DNA of 64,000 nucleotides from JABFRZ01 sp964631945. GTDB taxonomy: Bacteria; Planctomycetota; UBA1135; GCA-002686595. This document shows, piece after piece, positions 45,244 through 54,464 of this stretch. The stretch lies in contig CAZWAY010000007.1 of NCBI GenBank assembly GCA_964631945.1, positions 1 to 64,000 on the forward strand, written 5' to 3'. Numbering within the stretch: the first letter of the stretch is position 1; every line of letters begins with the position of its first letter. The translations under genes and the position numbers were made by a program. The notes under the pieces are model-generated. The model saw nothing but the letters and a program-made list of their open reading frames with translations, searched no databases and had not been told where the DNA came from.

Positions 45244-46035
45244 CTAGTTGCCGACGATCGTCCAGACGTTGCCGTCGTTCGGCGTCAGGGCCTGGGCCGT
45301 GATGCCGAGGCTCGCGCCCATCCCGGTGATCGGACCGCCGGAATCGAAGGCCGCATCGTAGGTCGGCATCGAGTTGAGGCCGTCGTACAGGATCGCCGTC
45401 TGCGCGGCGTTGGTGTTGTTGAGCGTCTGCAGCAGGTCGCCTTCCTGGTTGATGAAGAAGGCGCGGTTGCCCGTGGACTCCGGCGAAACCGGCCACGCAT
45501 AGCAGCACCACAGGATCTCGGCGTTGTTGGGGTCGGGGTACGTGGCACCCACGAAACCGCCGACACCGTCCGGACCGTCTTCCGGGATACCCGGGATGTC
45601 GCCGGCCGTCGTCGCATCGGGCAGGTAGATCTTGAAGTAATAGCCGGCGCGCGTGACGACGGCTTCCCCGCCGGCCGCAGTCGTGATCACATCACCGAAG
45701 GCCGTGGGCAGGATCGCGGGATCCAGGATGGCGAGCGGGTCGACGCCCGGGGCGTCCGCGGCCGCGTCGTAGATGCGCATGCCGGCGGTGCCGGCCATCT
45801 CGCCGAAGAAGCCGTACTCGCCGCCGCCGTCCGCGTCGGTGTCGATCGCGCACGAGGACTGGAGCTGGGCCTGGGCAGAAGCGATCGAGCGCAGCGTCGC
45901 GATGGCAGCGTTCTCGTTCGCCGAGATCCGAGCGCTCATGAGCTTCGGAATGGCGATCGAGGCGATGATCGCGATGATGGCCACGACGATCATCAATTCG
46001 ATCAGCGTGAAGCCGGAGTTTCTCTTGGTGTTCAT
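45244..46035 (-). CDS. Type IV pilin or pseudopilin
   Basis: A 263-residue protein with the class prepilin signature: a short basic leader (MNTKRNSG), the cleavage site before FTLIELMIVVAII, Glu5 of the mature protein, and a long hydrophobic helix of about 25 residues. The globular part is large for a pilin and has several cysteines, including a CC pair, that could form disulphides. A GAGGAA site lies just upstream of the ATG. It would be processed by the prepilin peptidase at 53459 and assembled by PilB/PilC. The extended acidic-Gly head may be exposed at the pilus surface. Confidence 0.9.
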   Translation of the reverse strand: MNTKRNSGFTLIELMIVVAIIAIIASIAIPKLMSARISANENAAIATLRSIASAQAQLQSSCAIDTDADGGGEYGFFGEMAGTAGMRIYDAAADAPGVDPLAILDPAILPTAFGDVITTAAGGEAVVTRAGYYFKIYLPDATTAGDIPGIPEDGPDGVGGFVGATYPDPNNAEILWCCYAWPVSPESTGNRAFFINQEGDLLQTLNNTNAAQTAILYDGLNSMPTYDAAFDSGGPITGMGASLGITAQALTPNDGNVWTIVGN

Positions 46036-46226
46036 GGTTCCTCAGGTTGTCTGTCCGTTGCCTTCGCTCCGCCCGTGGACAGCGCGGGTCGGTGGTCGTT
46101 GCCAGGACGCCGGAGGGTCTTCCCCGCCCTGCGATCGCAGCGCGGGTGATATCGGCCTCGTGTCGGGCGGCTCTTGAGGAGCGCCTGAACAATTCCGGTA
46201 CGCGAGGGAGGGGAGAAGAGAAGACG

Positions 46227-46332
46227 CACCGCGGAGCCGCGGAGAGCGCGGAGGTGCGCGGAGAAGAGGGGAGGGGAGCCCGGAACTCTTTTCCTCTCCG
46301 TGCTCCTCCGCGCTCTCCGCGCCTCCGCGGTG
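46227..46332. repeat. Imperfect inverted repeat element in the pilC-pilin gap
   Basis: Two arms, about 46227-46265 and 46293-46332, are near-identical in inverted order. Each contains repeated GCGGAG blocks. They frame a purine-rich centre (GAAGAGGGGAGGGGAG) and a T-rich part. The element could form a strong hairpin in DNA or RNA. Similar GCGGAG-rich palindromes are known as dispersed repeats in some genomes, which I recall without being able to check here. Confidence 0.75.
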
Positions 46333-46357
46333 GCTCTTCCCTCTTCCTCTACTTGGC

Positions 46358-47614
46358 CTACTTGGCCGAGAGCTCGCCGATGATGTTCAGGATCGGCAGG
46401 AAGACCGACAGGATCACGACGCCCACGATGCCGCCCATGAAGCAGATCAGGAGCGGCTCGATCAGGCTGGTCAGCGACTTGATCGCGGCCTTGACCTGGC
46501 TGTCGTAGAACTCGGCGATCTTCTCGAGCAGGGCCTCGAGCGCGCCCGAGCGCTCGCCGATCGCGATCATGCGCACCACCATCGGCGGGAAGACCTTCGA
46601 CTTGGAGAGCGGTTCGGACAGCATGTTGCCGTTGCGCACGCTGTCGCGCGACTTCTTGACCACGTCCGAGATGACCTGGTTGCCCGAGGTGTCCGCCACG
46701 ATGTCGAGCGTGGCCATGATCGGCACGCCCGAGCGCACCAGGGTCGCGAAGGTGCGCGAGAAGCGCGCCAGACACACCTTGCGGGCCAGGGGCCCGAAGA
46801 CGGGTGCACGCAGGGTGAAGTGGTCGAGCAAGAGCGCGCCCTTGGGCGTCTTCTTCAGGACCGTGAAGCCCGCCACCAACCCGGCCATGCCCACGAACAC
46901 GAGGTACCACTTCGAGCGCAGCCAGTCGGAGATGGCCAGCGTGGTCTTGGTCAAGGCCGGCAGCTCGGCCCCCAGGCCGTCGAAGACCTCCTTGAAGCCG
47001 GGCACGACCCCGATCATCAGGAAGGCCGTGATCGAGAGCACCAGCACGAGCGAGATCACCGGGTAGGTCATGGCCGAGCGGATCTCGCGCTTGAGCTCCT
47101 CGCTGGCCTCGACGTAGTCCGCCAGGCGCTGCAGGATCACGTCCATCTGGCCCGATGCCTCGCCGGCGGTGACCATGCTCACGTACAGCGGCGAGAAGGC
47201 CTTCGGGCAGGCGTTCATGGCGGCGGACAGGTCGGAGCCGCCGCGCAGCTCGGAGGCCAGCCGGTGACAGGTGGCCTTCATGCCGGGCGTCTCGGCCTGC
47301 TCGGCCAGGACCTCGATCGCCTCCAGCAGCGAGATGCCCGCGCTGATCATGGTCGAGAGCTGGCGCGTGAAGATCACCAGCTCGGTCTTGGTGGCGCTCG
47401 GCTTCTTGGAGAACAGGCCACCGCCGCCCTTACTCGAGCCCGAGGACGTCGACTTGCCGTCGGCCTTGGGCGACTTGCCACCCTCCTCGACCTTCAGGAT
47501 GATCAGGTCGCGGCCGCGCAGCTGGTTGACGGCCTCGTTCTTGTCGTTCGCCTGGATCGAGCCCTGGATCGTCTTGCCGGACTTGTCCTTGGCTGCGTAC
47601 TGGAAATTGGCCAC
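46358..47614 (-). CDS. pilC: Type IV pilus/type II secretion inner-membrane platform protein (PilC/GspF)
   Basis: A 418-residue T2SSF-family protein with two repeated domains, each with conserved LSTMISAGISLLEAIEVLAEQ and LVRSGVPIMATLDIVAD, and three membrane helices. The GTG start at 47614 has AAAGGA seven bases upstream. The N-terminal part carries a Ser/Gly-rich linker (KSTSSGSSKGGGG) not usual in the family. It holds the pilus base together with PilB. Confidence 0.93.
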   Translation of the reverse strand: MANFQYAAKDKSGKTIQGSIQANDKNEAVNQLRGRDLIILKVEEGGKSPKADGKSTSSGSSKGGGGLFSKKPSATKTELVIFTRQLSTMISAGISLLEAIEVLAEQAETPGMKATCHRLASELRGGSDLSAAMNACPKAFSPLYVSMVTAGEASGQMDVILQRLADYVEASEELKREIRSAMTYPVISLVLVLSITAFLMIGVVPGFKEVFDGLGAELPALTKTTLAISDWLRSKWYLVFVGMAGLVAGFTVLKKTPKGALLLDHFTLRAPVFGPLARKVCLARFSRTFATLVRSGVPIMATLDIVADTSGNQVISDVVKKSRDSVRNGNMLSEPLSKSKVFPPMVVRMIAIGERSGALEALLEKIAEFYDSQVKAAIKSLTSLIEPLLICFMGGIVGVVILSVFLPILNIIGELSAK

Positions 47615-47656
47615 CGTTCGGTCCTTTTGTGCGTCGCTGACAGGGGGGAGCGGGGG

Positions 47657-49354
47657 CTAGTCCCCCATCGTGATCCGCAGGACCTCTTCCAGGGACGTCT
47701 TGCCGCGCATGGCGTTCAGCACGCCGATGCGCCGCAGCGTGAGCATCCCATCCTCGAGGCCCCGGTGCTTCATCTCGGCCACCGATCGACCCTCCACCAC
47801 CATGCGCTTGAGGTCGTGCGAGAGCGGCAGGGTCTCGAGCAGCGCCATGCGCCCGCGGTAGCCGTTCTTGCAGCGCGGGCAACCGGCGATGTTCGGGCCG
47901 TACATCTGCAGGTCGGCGATCTCGGTCTCGAGCACGCCCACCGCCAGCAATTCCTTCTTGGGGATGTCGACCTGGACGCGGCAGTGCTCGCACAGCTTGC
48001 GCACCAGGCGCTGGGCCGCCACCAGGATCACCGAGCTCGACACCAGGTACGGGTCGATGCCCATGTCCACCAGCCGCGTGACGGCCTGCACCGCGTCGTT
48101 GGTGTGCAGGGTCGAGAGCACCAGGTGGCCCGTGAGCGCGGCTTTCACGCCGATCTCGGCCGTTTCCTTGTCGCGGATCTCGCCCACCAGGATCACGTCC
48201 GGGTCCTGGCGCAGGATCGAGCGCAACGCACCGGCGAAGGTCAGGCCGCGCTTGGGCGCGACCGGCACCTGGTTGATGCCGTTCATGCGGTACTCGACCG
48301 GGTCCTCGACCGTCACGACGTTGACGTCGATCGAGGCCACCTCGCTCATGGCCGCGTACAGCGTGGTCGACTTGCCGGAGCCGGTGGGACCGGTGACCAG
48401 CACCATCCCGTGCGGCGCGTTGACCGCATCGCGGAAGTCCTGCAGGCACTTGGGCTCGAAGCCCAGGGTGTCGAGCTTCACGGCCGTGCTGCCCTGATCG
48501 AGGATGCGCATCACGGCCTTCTCGCCGCCCACCACCGGCAGGGTCGAGAGACGGAAGTCGATGTTGCGGTTCTCGTAGCGGATCTGGAACTTGCCGTCCT
48601 GGGGCTCGAAGCGGATGGCGATGTCGAGGTTCGCCAGGATCTTCAGGCGCGAGAGCAGGGCCGGCAGCATGGCCTTGGGCGGGTTCATGGCCTCGACCAG
48701 GCAGCCGTCGATGCGGTAGCGCACGCGCACCGACTGGTTCATGGGCTCGACGTGGATGTCGGAGGCCTTCTCGCGCAGCGCGCGCAGGATGATGAGGTTG
48801 ACCAGCTTGACGGCCGGGACGTCCTCCTTGCCGACGGCGGTGGCCGTCTCGAGCGACTCGACCGAGTCCTCCTCGGCGACCGAGATGTCCTGGGAGCTGA
48901 CGCCCTCCAGCAGCTCGTCGACCTGCTGTTGATCGCGGTTGTAGACCTGCTCCTGGGCGCGCCGGATGGCGGCCGGATAGCTCAGCACCGGACGCACGCG
49001 ACAGCGTGACATCAGGTTCAGGTCGTCGAGCAACAGCACGTCGAACGGATCCGAGATGACGACCGTCAGGTTGTCCCCGTTGCGCGCCAGCGGCAGGACG
49101 CAGTGCTCGGTGCACATCTCCTGGGGCAGGGCCTCGATCGCCTGCGGGTCGGGCTTGACGCGCGTCAGGTCCACGGGCGGAAGTCCCGAGGTCAGACCCA
49201 GCACCTCGAACAGACGCTCCTCGGTCACCGTGCCGCGTTCGAGCAGCACGTCGACCGGGGGCTTGCCGCTCTCGCGCGCGCTGTTCCAGTCGTCCTGGGT
49301 GGCCAGGCCGGCATCCACCAGGATGCTGCGGATCTTGCCCGAGACGCGCACCAT
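47657..49354 (-). CDS. pilB: Type IV pilus assembly ATPase (PilB/GspE)
   Basis: A 565-residue secretion ATPase. It has an N-terminal MshEN-type domain, a Walker A GPTGSGKSTTL, Asp box, Walker B RQDPDVILVGEIRD and His box HLVLSTLHTNDA. Four cysteines at the C-terminal zinc site, CEHC and CPRC, are typical of PilB/GspE. The ATG at 49354 overlaps the PilT stop by one base. It powers pilus extension. Confidence 0.95.
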   Translation of the reverse strand: MVRVSGKIRSILVDAGLATQDDWNSARESGKPPVDVLLERGTVTEERLFEVLGLTSGLPPVDLTRVKPDPQAIEALPQEMCTEHCVLPLARNGDNLTVVISDPFDVLLLDDLNLMSRCRVRPVLSYPAAIRRAQEQVYNRDQQQVDELLEGVSSQDISVAEEDSVESLETATAVGKEDVPAVKLVNLIILRALREKASDIHVEPMNQSVRVRYRIDGCLVEAMNPPKAMLPALLSRLKILANLDIAIRFEPQDGKFQIRYENRNIDFRLSTLPVVGGEKAVMRILDQGSTAVKLDTLGFEPKCLQDFRDAVNAPHGMVLVTGPTGSGKSTTLYAAMSEVASIDVNVVTVEDPVEYRMNGINQVPVAPKRGLTFAGALRSILRQDPDVILVGEIRDKETAEIGVKAALTGHLVLSTLHTNDAVQAVTRLVDMGIDPYLVSSSVILVAAQRLVRKLCEHCRVQVDIPKKELLAVGVLETEIADLQMYGPNIAGCPRCKNGYRGRMALLETLPLSHDLKRMVVEGRSVAEMKHRGLEDGMLTLRRIGVLNAMRGKTSLEEVLRITMGD

Positions 49355-50421
49355 CAGGCGACGCCCTTGAGCATCATGCGGAACTCGTTGGGATCGCCGA
49401 CGCACTCCTCGGCGTCCTCGATGCGCACCTTGCCGGCCTTCACGAGGTCGGCCAGCCAGCTGGCCATGGTCTTCATGCCGGCGCGGCCGCCGGTCTGGAT
49501 CTGCGAGTAGATCTGGTGCCCCTTGCCCTCGCGGATCAGCGCGCGGATGGCGGGGTTGGCCAGCATCACCTCGGCCGCCAGCACGCGCCCGCGGCCCGCG
49601 GCGGCGGGCAGGAGCTGCTGGCAGAACACGGCCTCCAGCGTGAACGAGAGCTGCGTGCGCACCTGCTGCTGCTGGTGCGCCGGGAACACGTCGATGATGC
49701 GGTTGATCGTCTGGACCGCATCCGAGGTGTGCAGCGTCCCGAAGGTCAGGTGCCCGGTCTCGGCCAGCACCAGCGCGGCCTCGATCGTCTCGAGGTCGCG
49801 CAGCTCACCCACCAGGATGAAGTCCGGGTCCTGGCGCAGCACGCTGCGCAGCGCGTTCGAGAACTTGTGCGAGTCGGTGCCGATCTCGCGCTGGGTCACC
49901 AGGCAGCCCTGGCTCTTGTGCGCGAACTCGATCGGGTCCTCGATCGTGACGATGTGGCCCTGACGCGTGCGGTTGACCAGGTCGATCATGGCCGCCAGCG
50001 TGGTGGACTTGCCCGAGCCGGTGGCGCCCGTGACCAGCACCAGGCCCGTGTGCAGGCCACAGATGCGCTCGCAGGTCTTGCGCGGCAGACCCAGCTTCTC
50101 GAAGTCGGCGATCTCGTGCGGCACCAGGCGCAGCACGCAGGCCACGGCCCCGCGCTGGTAGAAGACGTTGGCGCGGAAGCGTCCCTGACCCTCGAGCTCG
50201 AACGAGCAGTCGAGCTCGAACTCCTTGTCCAGCTTGGCGATCTGATCCGAGGTCAGCACGCTGGTCGCGAGCCGGCGCGTGTCGTCGGGCGACAGCGGCG
50301 CGGTCTCGACCGGCACCAGCACGCCGTCGATGCGCAGGCGCGGTGGCGTGTTGACGGAGATGTGCAGGTCGCTTCCACCCTTGCGCACGAGCAACGCAAG
50401 GAGGTCTTCCATCGTGATCAT
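49354..50421 (-). CDS. pilT: Type IV pilus retraction ATPase PilT
   Basis: A 355-residue ATPase with Walker A GATGSGKSTT, Walker B RQDPDFILVGELRD and the His box HLTFGTLHTSDA. The AIRALIRE stretch near residue 290 corresponds to the AIRNLIRE motif of true PilT proteins that drives pilus retraction. The start at ATG 50421 is preferred to that at 50412. It is first in a pilT-pilB-pilC-pilin series. Confidence 0.95.
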   Translation of the reverse strand: MITMEDLLALLVRKGGSDLHISVNTPPRLRIDGVLVPVETAPLSPDDTRRLATSVLTSDQIAKLDKEFELDCSFELEGQGRFRANVFYQRGAVACVLRLVPHEIADFEKLGLPRKTCERICGLHTGLVLVTGATGSGKSTTLAAMIDLVNRTRQGHIVTIEDPIEFAHKSQGCLVTQREIGTDSHKFSNALRSVLRQDPDFILVGELRDLETIEAALVLAETGHLTFGTLHTSDAVQTINRIIDVFPAHQQQQVRTQLSFTLEAVFCQQLLPAAAGRGRVLAAEVMLANPAIRALIREGKGHQIYSQIQTGGRAGMKTMASWLADLVKAGKVRIEDAEECVGDPNEFRMMLKGVA

Positions 50422-50656
50422 GAAGGGAGCTCCGGGGCCACGGTTCGGGAACCGGCCGGAGGATCGGGCGGAAGACGGGCGGAACTGGAGCACCGGCCGC
50501 GCTTGCCGCGCGCCTTACACCGGGGGCGGAAAGGGATTCCCACCCGCTGCGCGGGCGGCGGCCCGGCCACGGGCTCCTCCTGCCGGCACTCGCGAGCACG
50601 GGGCCGCTCGTACCGGGCGCAGCGCGCGTGCCACCGCGGGGGTGGCGCGCGGACCG

Positions 50657-52654
50657 CTACTCTTCTTCGACGTGCTTGCGCCCCTGCTGGGCGATGATCT
50701 TCTCTTGCTCGGCCCCCGGCACGCGCGCGTAGTGGTCGGGCTTCATGGTGTAGGTGCCTTCGCCGGCCGTCTGCGACTTCAGATCGCGGTGGTAGGTCAG
50801 CAGCATCGACAGCGGCACGTGGGCCTGGATCACGGTGACGTGACCATCGTGCTCGCTCTCCTGGTTGTGCACCGTGCCGCGCCGGTGGCTGGTGAGGTCG
50901 GAGAAGATCGCGCCGGCGTGCTCGGTGGGCACGCGGATCTCGACGCTCATGACGGGTTCGGTCAGGACCGGGCCGGCCTTGGCGAAGCCGTCGCGGAAGG
51001 CGATCGCGCCGGCCTTCTTGAAGCTGGCCTCGTCCGAATCGACGTCGTGGTACTTGCCGTCGTACACGGCCACCTCGACGTCCACGACCTGGCTGTGCGT
51101 GAGGATGCCCTGGGCCGCGATCTCACGGATGCCCTTCTCGATGGCCGGGATCAGGTTGCGCGGGATGGCGCCGCCCACGACCTCGTCCTTGAACACGACA
51201 CCCGCGTCCTTGGGGGCGGGCTTCATGCGCAGGAAGCACTCGCCGAACTGACCGCGGCCGCCGCTCTGCTTCTTGTGGCGGTGGTGTCCCTCGGCCGGCT
51301 TGGTGACCGTCTCGCGGTAGGCGATGCGCGGCAGCGCGGTGGTGATCTCGACCCCGAAACGGCGCTTCAGGCGCTGCTCCATGACTTGCAGGTGCAGGTC
51401 GCTCATGCCCTGCACCACCAGCTCGTGCGTGATCGGGTCGTGGTGCACGTGGAAGGTGGGGTCCTCGGAGGCCAGCTTGGCCAGCGCCGGTCCGATCTTC
51501 TGCTCGTCGTTGCGGCTCTTCGGCTGCACGGCCAGCGCCAGCATCGGCGGCGGGTTGGCCGGCATGGCGACCGGAGCCGGCTCGCTGCCATTCAGCGTGA
51601 AGGACTGCGCCCAGGCGACGTGCTCGACCTTGGAGAAGGCGATCAGCTCGCCCGCAACGGCGGCCTCCGCGTTCAGCCGGTTCTTGCCGCCCACGGGGTG
51701 GAACAGCCCGCCGATCTTCTCGCCGCGCCCGGTCCCGATCAGGTCGGAGGCCTTGAGCGTGCCGCGCAGGATGCGCGCGAGGCAGATCTTGCCGACGTGT
51801 GGATCGCTCTTGACGTTGAAGACCACGCCGAGGAGCGCCCCGGCCGGATCGGGGAGGAGTTCCTCGCCGCCCACGGTGAAGCGCGTGCCCTCCGGACTCG
51901 GCGCGAAGTCACGCAGGAAGGCCAGGGCCTCTTCCAGGCCGGCGCCCGAGAGCGGGTTCACCGGCAGGATCGGGATCAGCGTGCCCTTGGCGAGCGCACG
52001 CGGGACGTGCCGCTTGAAGGCCTCGACCGTGAGGTCGTCCTGCTCGAGGTACTCGAGCAGCGCGGCCTCGTCTTCGCACGCGTCCATGACGCGGTCGAGG
52101 AGCGGCTTCTTCCACTCGCCGCCGCGCACGCCCTGGACCTTGGCGAAGCCCTTGCCGCTCTTGTCCGGCACGCACAGCGGCACGCACTCCGGGCCGATCT
52201 TCGCCTGGAACTCGGCCACGAGCTCGTCGAAGCTCGCGTTGTCGGCGTCCACGTGCGTGACGAAGATCGCGCGCGCGCGCCCCAGTTCCTTGGCCTGCTC
52301 GAACTTGTTGCGCAGGTTGTAGGAGACGTGTCCGGCGCAGCTCGCCACCCCGACCACCAGCTCGCAGGCCCACATGGCCGAGAGCGCGTCGGCGCCGAAC
52401 TCCGGATAACCGGGCGTGTCGAGCAGGTTCCAGCGCAGGCCACCCTTCTGCGCGTGGACCAGCTTGAGCTGGAAGGTGTGGCCCTTCTCCTGCTCCTCGG
52501 GCTCCGTGTCGCACAGCGAGGTCTTGTCGGCCACCGCGCCCTTGCGTTCCGTCGCGCCGAGCGCGTGCGCCAGGGCGTCGACCAGGGACGTCTTGCCTGC
52601 CGACGAGTGGCCGACGAAGGCGACGTTGCGGACGGTGGCGAGATCCGAGCTCAT
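50657..52654 (-). CDS. Elongation factor G-like GTPase
   Basis: A 665-residue translation-factor GTPase. P-loop GHSSAGKT near residue 15, DTPGYPEF for G3, domains II to V in the EF-G order, with HKKQSGGRGQF and the GAIPRNLIPAIEKGI stretch in domain IV. The G4 block reads THVDAD instead of NKxD, as is common in the EF-G-like (FusA2-type) group without a proven translocase role. The AUG has a CGGAG site nine bases upstream. It is separated from ompA by a terminator. Confidence 0.9.
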   Translation of the reverse strand: MSSDLATVRNVAFVGHSSAGKTSLVDALAHALGATERKGAVADKTSLCDTEPEEQEKGHTFQLKLVHAQKGGLRWNLLDTPGYPEFGADALSAMWACELVVGVASCAGHVSYNLRNKFEQAKELGRARAIFVTHVDADNASFDELVAEFQAKIGPECVPLCVPDKSGKGFAKVQGVRGGEWKKPLLDRVMDACEDEAALLEYLEQDDLTVEAFKRHVPRALAKGTLIPILPVNPLSGAGLEEALAFLRDFAPSPEGTRFTVGGEELLPDPAGALLGVVFNVKSDPHVGKICLARILRGTLKASDLIGTGRGEKIGGLFHPVGGKNRLNAEAAVAGELIAFSKVEHVAWAQSFTLNGSEPAPVAMPANPPPMLALAVQPKSRNDEQKIGPALAKLASEDPTFHVHHDPITHELVVQGMSDLHLQVMEQRLKRRFGVEITTALPRIAYRETVTKPAEGHHRHKKQSGGRGQFGECFLRMKPAPKDAGVVFKDEVVGGAIPRNLIPAIEKGIREIAAQGILTHSQVVDVEVAVYDGKYHDVDSDEASFKKAGAIAFRDGFAKAGPVLTEPVMSVEIRVPTEHAGAIFSDLTSHRRGTVHNQESEHDGHVTVIQAHVPLSMLLTYHRDLKSQTAGEGTYTMKPDHYARVPGAEQEKIIAQQGRKHVEEE

Positions 52655-52682
52655 CCGGGAGCACTCCGAGAAGAGGGTCGCT

Positions 52683-52719
52683 GGAAAAGGAAAGGAGCGG
52701 CATCCTAAGGCCGCTCCTT
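52683..52719 (-). terminator. Rho-independent terminator after the OmpA-like gene
   Basis: A perfect 10-bp stem (AAGGAGCGGC with GCCGCTCCTT) and an eight-base loop, followed on the minus strand by TCCTTTTCC. It lies 26 bases after the OmpA stop. It ends that transcript before the EF-G-like gene, which needs its own promoter. Confidence 0.75.
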
Positions 52720-52745
52720 CCGATCTCGCAAGCTGCGGCGGGCCG

Positions 52746-53396
52746 CTAGAGCTTGTGCACGACGATCTCGACCCGCCGGTTGCGGGCCTTGGCCGCGCTG
52801 CTGTCGTTCGGCGTCACCGGCTCGTACTGGCCGTGGCCCGCCACGACGCACTTTTCGTCGGGCACGTCGCACTCCTCGACCATGTAGTGCAAGACGGCCA
52901 TCGCGCGCTCGACCGAGAGGTCGCGATTCGACTCCCACTTCGACTTCGTGATCGGGTCGGTATCGGTGTGGCCCTCGATCCAGTAGCGGCCGCCCTTGTG
53001 CTCGCTGAGCAGCACGCGCGCCACGACCTTGAGGGCCTCCTTGCCCTTCTTGGTCAGCTCGGCCTTGCCCGAGGGGAAGGTGACCTCGGCCGGGATCGAG
53101 ATCACGTAGTTTCCGTACTTGTCCTGGCCGACGTCCACGCCGACCGCGCCGAGCTCGTCGTTGTCGGCGATCGAGATCGGCGCACCCCTCGGCGCGCCGG
53201 CGTTCGCGAGCGAGACCTCGTACTGCTCGTTCTGCGCGCGCAGGTCGCGATTCTCCTTCTTGAGCTGCGTGCGCTCCTCGCGCAGCACGCGCACCTCGTC
53301 CTGGTACTGCTTGAGCGTCTTCTGCGACGCGCAGCTGCCGAAGAAGAGGAGCAGGGTCGAGGCCAGGGCGGTGGCAACAGTGCGGGTCGGGTTCAT
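52746..53396 (-). CDS. OmpA-family lipoprotein (Pal/MotB-like peptidoglycan-binding domain)
   Basis: A 216-residue protein with lipobox FGSC (cysteine 22), a coiled-coil segment (about residues 28-60, VRVLREERTQLKKENRDL) and a C-terminal OmpA domain with FPSGKAELT, IEGHTDTDPI, LSVERAMAVLHYM, GHGQYEPV and AKARNRRVEIVV. The domain binds peptidoglycan and anchors the outer membrane or envelope. It lies between the prepilin peptidase and EF-G-like genes. Confidence 0.92.
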   Translation of the reverse strand: MNPTRTVATALASTLLLFFGSCASQKTLKQYQDEVRVLREERTQLKKENRDLRAQNEQYEVSLANAGAPRGAPISIADNDELGAVGVDVGQDKYGNYVISIPAEVTFPSGKAELTKKGKEALKVVARVLLSEHKGGRYWIEGHTDTDPITKSKWESNRDLSVERAMAVLHYMVEECDVPDEKCVVAGHGQYEPVTPNDSSAAKARNRRVEIVVHKL

Positions 53397-53458
53397 GGCG
53401 TCAGGTTGCAGGTCGCGGGGTTGCCCGCGGTGGTCCAAGGGCAATTCGGGTTCGAGGG

Positions 53459-54388
53459 CTAGAAGGCGAGATCCTTCACGAGCTGAGCGACATCCTTCCA
53501 AGCCAGCAGCACGATTCCAATACCGATCCCGAGGTACGGTCCGAAGGGCAGGTAGCGTCCGGCGATGCGTGCCGAGGCGAGCGAGCGCCCGAGCGGCTTG
53601 ACCGTCCGCCGTGCGCGCACCCGAGCACGCGACAGGTAGAAGAAGCGCAGGAGGTTGGCGCCGCCCACGACCGAAGCCACCAGCGAACCCAGGAACAGCG
53701 CCAGGAGCGCCGCTCCCGGGCCCGCGAAGCCGCCCCCCGCCGCCAGGAGCTTCACGTCGCCCAGCCCCATCGCATCGCGCCGGAAGAGCTTCTTCCCGAG
53801 CCATCCGATGGAGAGCAGCGCCCCGCCCCCCACCGCGATCCCGGCCAGGGAGCCGAGGGTCGCGCCGATCCGGTCCACCCCGATCCCCTCCGAGAAGCGA
53901 CGCGCCACCCAGGTGTCCTGGTGCAGGGCGGGCACCAAGAACGAGCACAGCGGTGCGAGCGCCATGCCCCCGAGCGAGATCTCGTCCGGGATCTCGAAGC
54001 GGTCGAAGTCCACCGCGCTCGCCACCACCAGGCCCGACAGCACGAGCGCGTGGATCGCGGCGAGCCCGAAGCCCTGCTCGTAGCGCAGTGCCAGGGCTCC
54101 CGCCAGGGCCCACAGGGCACCATTGGTGAACTCCACCAGCGGATAGCGCAGCGGGATCGGCCAGCGGCAGGTCCGGCAGCGCCCGCGCAGGGCGAGCCAG
54201 GACAGCACCGGGATGTTCTCGAGGGCCGCGAGCTCGCGCCGGCAATTCGGACAGCGTGAGCGCAGCGGGTGCAGCACGCTCTCCCCCTCCAGCGGCAGGC
54301 GATGCACGACCACGTTCAGGAACGAGCCCACCACCAAGCCGAACACGCCCCAGGCGGCGATCACCAGTTCGCGCGGCAGCGACTCCAA
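53459..54388 (-). CDS. pilD: Prepilin peptidase (A24 family)
   Basis: A 309-residue membrane enzyme. Two CxxC pairs (CPNC and CRTC) lie in the cytoplasmic loop, with the catalytic aspartates in SAVDFDRFEIPDE and MGLGDVKLL (the GxGD motif). It cleaves the leader of prepilins such as that at 45244 and N-methylates the new N-terminus. The start appears to be TTG at 54388; a clear ribosome-binding site is lacking. Confidence 0.94.
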   Translation of the reverse strand: MESLPRELVIAAWGVFGLVVGSFLNVVVHRLPLEGESVLHPLRSRCPNCRRELAALENIPVLSWLALRGRCRTCRWPIPLRYPLVEFTNGALWALAGALALRYEQGFGLAAIHALVLSGLVVASAVDFDRFEIPDEISLGGMALAPLCSFLVPALHQDTWVARRFSEGIGVDRIGATLGSLAGIAVGGGALLSIGWLGKKLFRRDAMGLGDVKLLAAGGGFAGPGAALLALFLGSLVASVVGGANLLRFFYLSRARVRARRTVKPLGRSLASARIAGRYLPFGPYLGIGIGIVLLAWKDVAQLVKDLAF

Positions 54389-54464
54389 GCCGCCGATTGG
54401 GTCGTTCGCCTCACCGGAAGTAAAGCACGAGGGCTAGAGCGAGACCCCGGCCGCGCAGGTCAGG

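Noticed and set aside
46227..46332. CRISPR-like array
   Set aside because: The blocks are not evenly spaced and no spacers are present. The arrangement is one inverted pair, not direct repeats.
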